Part shown: positions 6,036 to 8,346 of the stretch, one piece after another
Layout: every line of letters begins with the position of its first letter
Numbering within the stretch: the stretch's first letter is position 1
DNA from: Fidelibacterota bacterium
GTDB taxonomy: Bacteria; Fidelibacterota; Fidelibacteria; Fidelibacterales; Fidelibacteraceae
NCBI GenBank assembly: GCA_016937825.1
Contig: JAFGVT010000196.1
Coordinates: 1 to 8,346 of the forward strand
Reading direction: 5' to 3'
Length of the DNA stretch: 8,346 bases
Translations under genes and position numbers: made by a program
The notes under the pieces: model-generated
The model's input: the letters and a program-made list of their open reading frames with translations, nothing else
What the model was told of the DNA's origin: nothing
Database searches by the model: none

Positions 6036-7064
6036 TTAATCTTCCGGAGCGGCGGCGTGCGAAGCTCTGAGATAGGACAAAAGCCGCTCCATGTCTTCCG
6101 GGAGCGGCGCAGTCACGCGCATCGGCAGGCGGGTCACGGGGTGCTCAAAGCGCATCTCCGAACAATGCAGGGCCTGCCGGTCGATCAGGTCAAGAAGATG
6201 AATGGCCACGGAGCGCTGGCGGGGGGAAAGACTTCCCAGCTTCTGAGTGCGCCCGCCATAAACGATATCGCCGAAGACCGGATGCCCCAGATCGCTCATG
6301 TGCACCCGGATCTGATGGGTCCGCCCCGTCATGATCTGAACCCGGACAAGGCTGATGAAATCGAAAGATTCCAGGACCTCGTAACGGGTTTCCGCCGGTT
6401 TGCCCAGGCGCTCGTCATGGTAGGCGGCGTATTTTTGACGGTCGGTCTTGTGCCGTCCGATAGGGCGTGTCGTCACGCCCGATCTCTCGGAAAACGTTCC
6501 CCAGACAATGGCGGTATAGAATTTCTCGATATGACGGTACTCGAATTTGCGGGACATTTTGTTGTGCGAGTTGTTGTTCTTCGCCGCAATGATGGCGCCC
6601 GACGTTTCCTTGTCCAGGCGGTGCACGATGCCGGGACGATAGTCCCCGCCGATATTCGAAAGGGAGGTGCAGCGGTGCGCCAGCGCATTGACCAGGGTGC
6701 CGGTGCGGTTCCCCACCGCGGGATGCACGACCAGTCCGGGCGGCTTATTGATCACGATCAGGTCGTCATCCTCATAGATCACATCCAGCGGGATGTTCTC
6801 CGGTTCGACCGCCAGGGGGACGAACCGCGGGATGCGGACGACGATCATGTCTTTGGGCGCAACCTTGTAGGCGGCCTTGGTAACGGTTTCCCGGTTGACC
6901 GCGATCAGGCCGCGTTCAAGAAGCTCCTGGACCTTGTTCCGGGAAATGTCTTTTACCGATTCGGTGATAAAGGTATCGATACGCGTGGGTTTTTGCGCTG
7001 CACGCACGGCAATGCAATAGGTGTCGAACCCATCGGTCTCGGTCATAAGGAGCTCGTTCATCAT
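6036..7064 (-). CDS. rluD: Ribosomal large-subunit pseudouridine synthase, RluA/RluD family
   Basis: This 342-residue enzyme isomerises uridines to pseudouridine in RNA, most likely 23S rRNA (helix 69, positions 1911/1915/1917 by E. coli numbering, if it is a true RluD). Residues about 27-75 form an S4 RNA-binding domain (RIDTFITESVKDISRNKVQ). The catalytic domain follows, with VINKPPGLVVHP, then GIVHRLDKETSG holding the catalytic Asp151, and RTHQIRVHM. The length is slightly above the usual 320-330 residues, from a longer N-terminus. Having the S4 domain favours RluD or RluC over RluA, but the exact target base is inferred. The ATG at 7064 overlaps the lspA stop as ATGA and no clear Shine-Dalgarno is seen, so translation is probably coupled to lspA. 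A second ATG follows directly, and a third at codon 7 is possible. Confidence 0.92.
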   Translation of the reverse strand: MMNELLMTETDGFDTYCIAVRAAQKPTRIDTFITESVKDISRNKVQELLERGLIAVNRETVTKAAYKVAPKDMIVVRIPRFVPLAVEPENIPLDVIYEDDDLIVINKPPGLVVHPAVGNRTGTLVNALAHRCTSLSNIGGDYRPGIVHRLDKETSGAIIAAKNNNSHNKMSRKFEYRHIEKFYTAIVWGTFSERSGVTTRPIGRHKTDRQKYAAYHDERLGKPAETRYEVLESFDFISLVRVQIMTGRTHQIRVHMSDLGHPVFGDIVYGGRTQKLGSLSPRQRSVAIHLLDLIDRQALHCSEMRFEHPVTRLPMRVTAPLPEDMERLLSYLRASHAAAPED

Positions 7065-7603
7065 GCGTTTTCTGAATGGTTTTCTTTCAGACCCCGTTTG
7101 ATCCTGATCTCCTCCGCCAGGGTGAAGATCAGGTATAAGGATACGCCGACCGTAATGCAGGAATCGGCGACATTGAAGATCGCGAAGGGATTGAAAGGCC
7201 AGAATCCGAAGTCCACCTTAATGAAATCCGTGACCTGGCCGCGGGTGAAACGATCGATGAAGTTGCCGATCGCGCCTGCAAAGATCAGGGTGAATGAAAA
7301 ATAATTTATCATGTGCCCGGGGTTTTCCCTGAGAATGCGGTAGAAAAAATACAGGATGAAGAGCAGGGCGAATATGGAGACGTATTTCAGCATGGGAATG
7401 GGAATGCTGAATGCCACCCCCGTGTTTTCGACATGGGTGAAGCTCAGCCAGTCCCCGGCTATCGGAATATCTTCCCAGGAATAAAAGTCTTCCATCGGCA
7501 ACTGTGTCCGGATCCGGTGTTTGCTCCACTGGTCCAGGCCGACCAATCCCAGGAACAGGACGAGACACAGGGTCAGAAGGAGAACGGTCTGTTTTTTGTT
7601 CAT
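7061..7603 (-). CDS. lspA: Lipoprotein signal peptidase (signal peptidase II)
   Basis: This 180-residue inner-membrane aspartyl protease cuts the signal peptide from diacylglyceryl-modified prolipoproteins before the lipobox cysteine. It has the expected four hydrophobic helices (about 5-23, 70-90, 100-117 and 145-163). The conserved motifs are LDQWSK, VENTGVAFSI, GAIGNFIDR with catalytic Asp117, and FNVADS with catalytic Asp147. I chose the ATG at 7603 because it overlaps the upstream stop as ATGA, has GGGGA four bases before it, and gives MNKKQ directly before the first helix. An in-frame ATG at 7633 would add ten polar residues and a 34-base overlap. The last bases overlap the rluD start in the same ATGA manner, an lspA-rluD pairing common in bacteria. 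Confidence 0.97.
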   Translation of the reverse strand: MNKKQTVLLLTLCLVLFLGLVGLDQWSKHRIRTQLPMEDFYSWEDIPIAGDWLSFTHVENTGVAFSIPIPMLKYVSIFALLFILYFFYRILRENPGHMINYFSFTLIFAGAIGNFIDRFTRGQVTDFIKVDFGFWPFNPFAIFNVADSCITVGVSLYLIFTLAEEIRIKRGLKENHSENA

Positions 7604-8346
7604 GACGTCCCCGCGGTTTTTTTCGATCGCCATTTAAAGTATCCCCGGAGCATGGTCGGGAGAAGCGTGAGGCTGAGGAACATGGAGAGCAGCATCGAGA
7701 CCCAGGTCATAATGGAAACATCCAGGTGAATGCTCAGGGGCGTCCACACCAGGGCCGTCATGCCCAGGGCAAGCCCCAGCGCGTTCGCCATGATCGGACG
7801 TGCGGCATAATCGAAGGCCTTGCCGATATCACCCAGTTTCAGTGCGACCGAAGAGAGGTGAATGGCGTAATCGATGCCGATCCCGATGGAAATACTGAAG
7901 ACGACCGCCGTAAGCAGGGTCAGCGAAAGTCCCGATATCCCGAGGAATCCGTAGAGGAACCACGTCGTGGTCAGAATGGGAACAAGGGAAATCAGCACCG
8001 GAAAAACGCCTCCGAAGGTGATAAAGAGAAGAATGAACATGACGACGGTCGAAGCGATCAGGGTGTTCTTCAGATTCGTGATCATATTCTGATTAAGGTC
8101 TTCCATGATATACGACATGCCCGTGATCGCCATGGCCGTGCCCTCGGGCTGCACCGAATCCACGATGCGGCGCATCTCCACGAGGTCCGATGTCGTGAGT
8201 TCCCGGGGAATGACAATGATCTTCATCGCCTGTTCGTCCAGATCGATCATATGCTTCAGCGGCATGTCCTTTTGCTGCAGCAGGTCGCTCAGGATCGTGC
8301 GTTCGGGAGAAAAGTAGCGCATCATCCGGAACATGGGCTGGTTCAG
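7600..8346 (-). CDS. RND-superfamily (MMPL-type) transporter, C-terminal part, cut by the window edge
   Basis: The visible 248 residues are the C-terminal end of an RND/MMPL-type membrane exporter. The reading frame stays open to base 8346, so the gene continues outside the window. The first 90 or so residues look like the end of a periplasmic domain. They are followed by about five membrane helices, as expected for the last part of the second RND half. The second or third visible helix carries GIGIDYAIHL, with an acidic residue (Asp159 of the visible part) in the position typical for RND proton relay. The protein ends in a basic tail (RGYFKWRSKK). Such proteins move lipids, hopanoids or other hydrophobic molecules; the substrate is unknown. 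The stop overlaps the lspA start (ATGA), so a lipid- or lipoprotein-related role is attractive but inferred. Confidence 0.85.
   Translation of the reverse strand: MNQPMFRMMRYFSPERTILSDLLQQKDMPLKHMIDLDEQAMKIIVIPRELTTSDLVEMRRIVDSVQPEGTAMAITGMSYIMEDLNQNMITNLKNTLIASTVVMFILLFITFGGVFPVLISLVPILTTTWFLYGFLGISGLSLTLLTAVVFSISIGIGIDYAIHLSSVALKLGDIGKAFDYAARPIMANALGLALGMTALVWTPLSIHLDVSIMTWVSMLLSMFLSLTLLPTMLRGYFKWRSKKTAGTS

Noticed and set aside
5200..6039. 279-codon plus-strand open frame opposite xerC
   Set aside because: It is antisense to a complete tyrosine recombinase with all catalytic residues; no domain is recognisable in the translation.
6057..7304. 415-codon plus-strand open frame opposite rluD and part of lspA
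   Set aside because: It spans the boundary of two clear genes on the other strand, shows no known motif and has shadow-like composition. Long antisense frames occur opposite most genes here, which points to base composition rather than coding.
7061..7633. Longer lspA starting at the ATG at 7633
   Set aside because: The start at 7603 gives the ATGA overlap seen again at the lspA/rluD junction and puts the first membrane helix at the usual distance from the N-terminus.

Overview
This is an ordinary-looking chromosomal window from a bacterium of medium GC content (roughly half G+C by eye). It is densely coded, with nine protein genes and no RNA genes, insertion sequences or CRISPR array that I can see. 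Lipoprotein signal peptidase next to an RND/MMPL-type exporter, plus HPr kinase/phosphorylase following a short hibernation factor, suggest a diderm (Gram-negative-type) bacterium. The order lspA, rluD, xer, hpf, hprK makes me think of the FCB-type or candidate-phylum lineages (Cloacimonadota, Marinimicrobia or Calditrichota-like). That placement comes from memory of gene order and is weak.

Layout: bases 1-143 are an AT-rich leader with a heptanucleotide repeat (TCAATTG) and a possible promoter. From 144 to 3697 three genes run rightward, closely spaced: mntP (Mn2+ efflux), a cytoplasmic S9-family serine peptidase, and an aldo/keto reductase. From the right edge to 3754 six genes run leftward: the C-terminal part of an MMPL/RND transporter, lspA, rluD, a Xer tyrosine recombinase, hpf and hprK. 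The two groups converge at a perfect 28-base palindrome that starts at the hprK stop codon and is followed, on the minus strand, by a short U-rich stretch. It is a clear terminator for the leftward operon.

The leftward genes are tightly coupled. MMPL/lspA and lspA/rluD both overlap by ATGA, rluD and xerC are 17 bases apart, and hpf and hprK overlap by 47 bases in different frames. The only sizeable gap is the AT-rich 74 bases between xerC and hpf, which holds a perfect 11-6-11 inverted repeat. This operon mixes envelope lipoprotein processing, 23S rRNA modification, chromosome dimer resolution, ribosome hibernation and serine-phosphorylation control of HPr. It looks like a growth and stationary-phase housekeeping cluster. 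The rightward genes look like a small metal-homeostasis, peptide-turnover and redox group whose joint purpose is not evident.

I found no convincing new biological system. The points most worth checking are the long hpf/hprK overlap, the 11-6-11 repeat beside the xer gene, the abutting palindromic terminator, and the heptamer repeat upstream of mntP.
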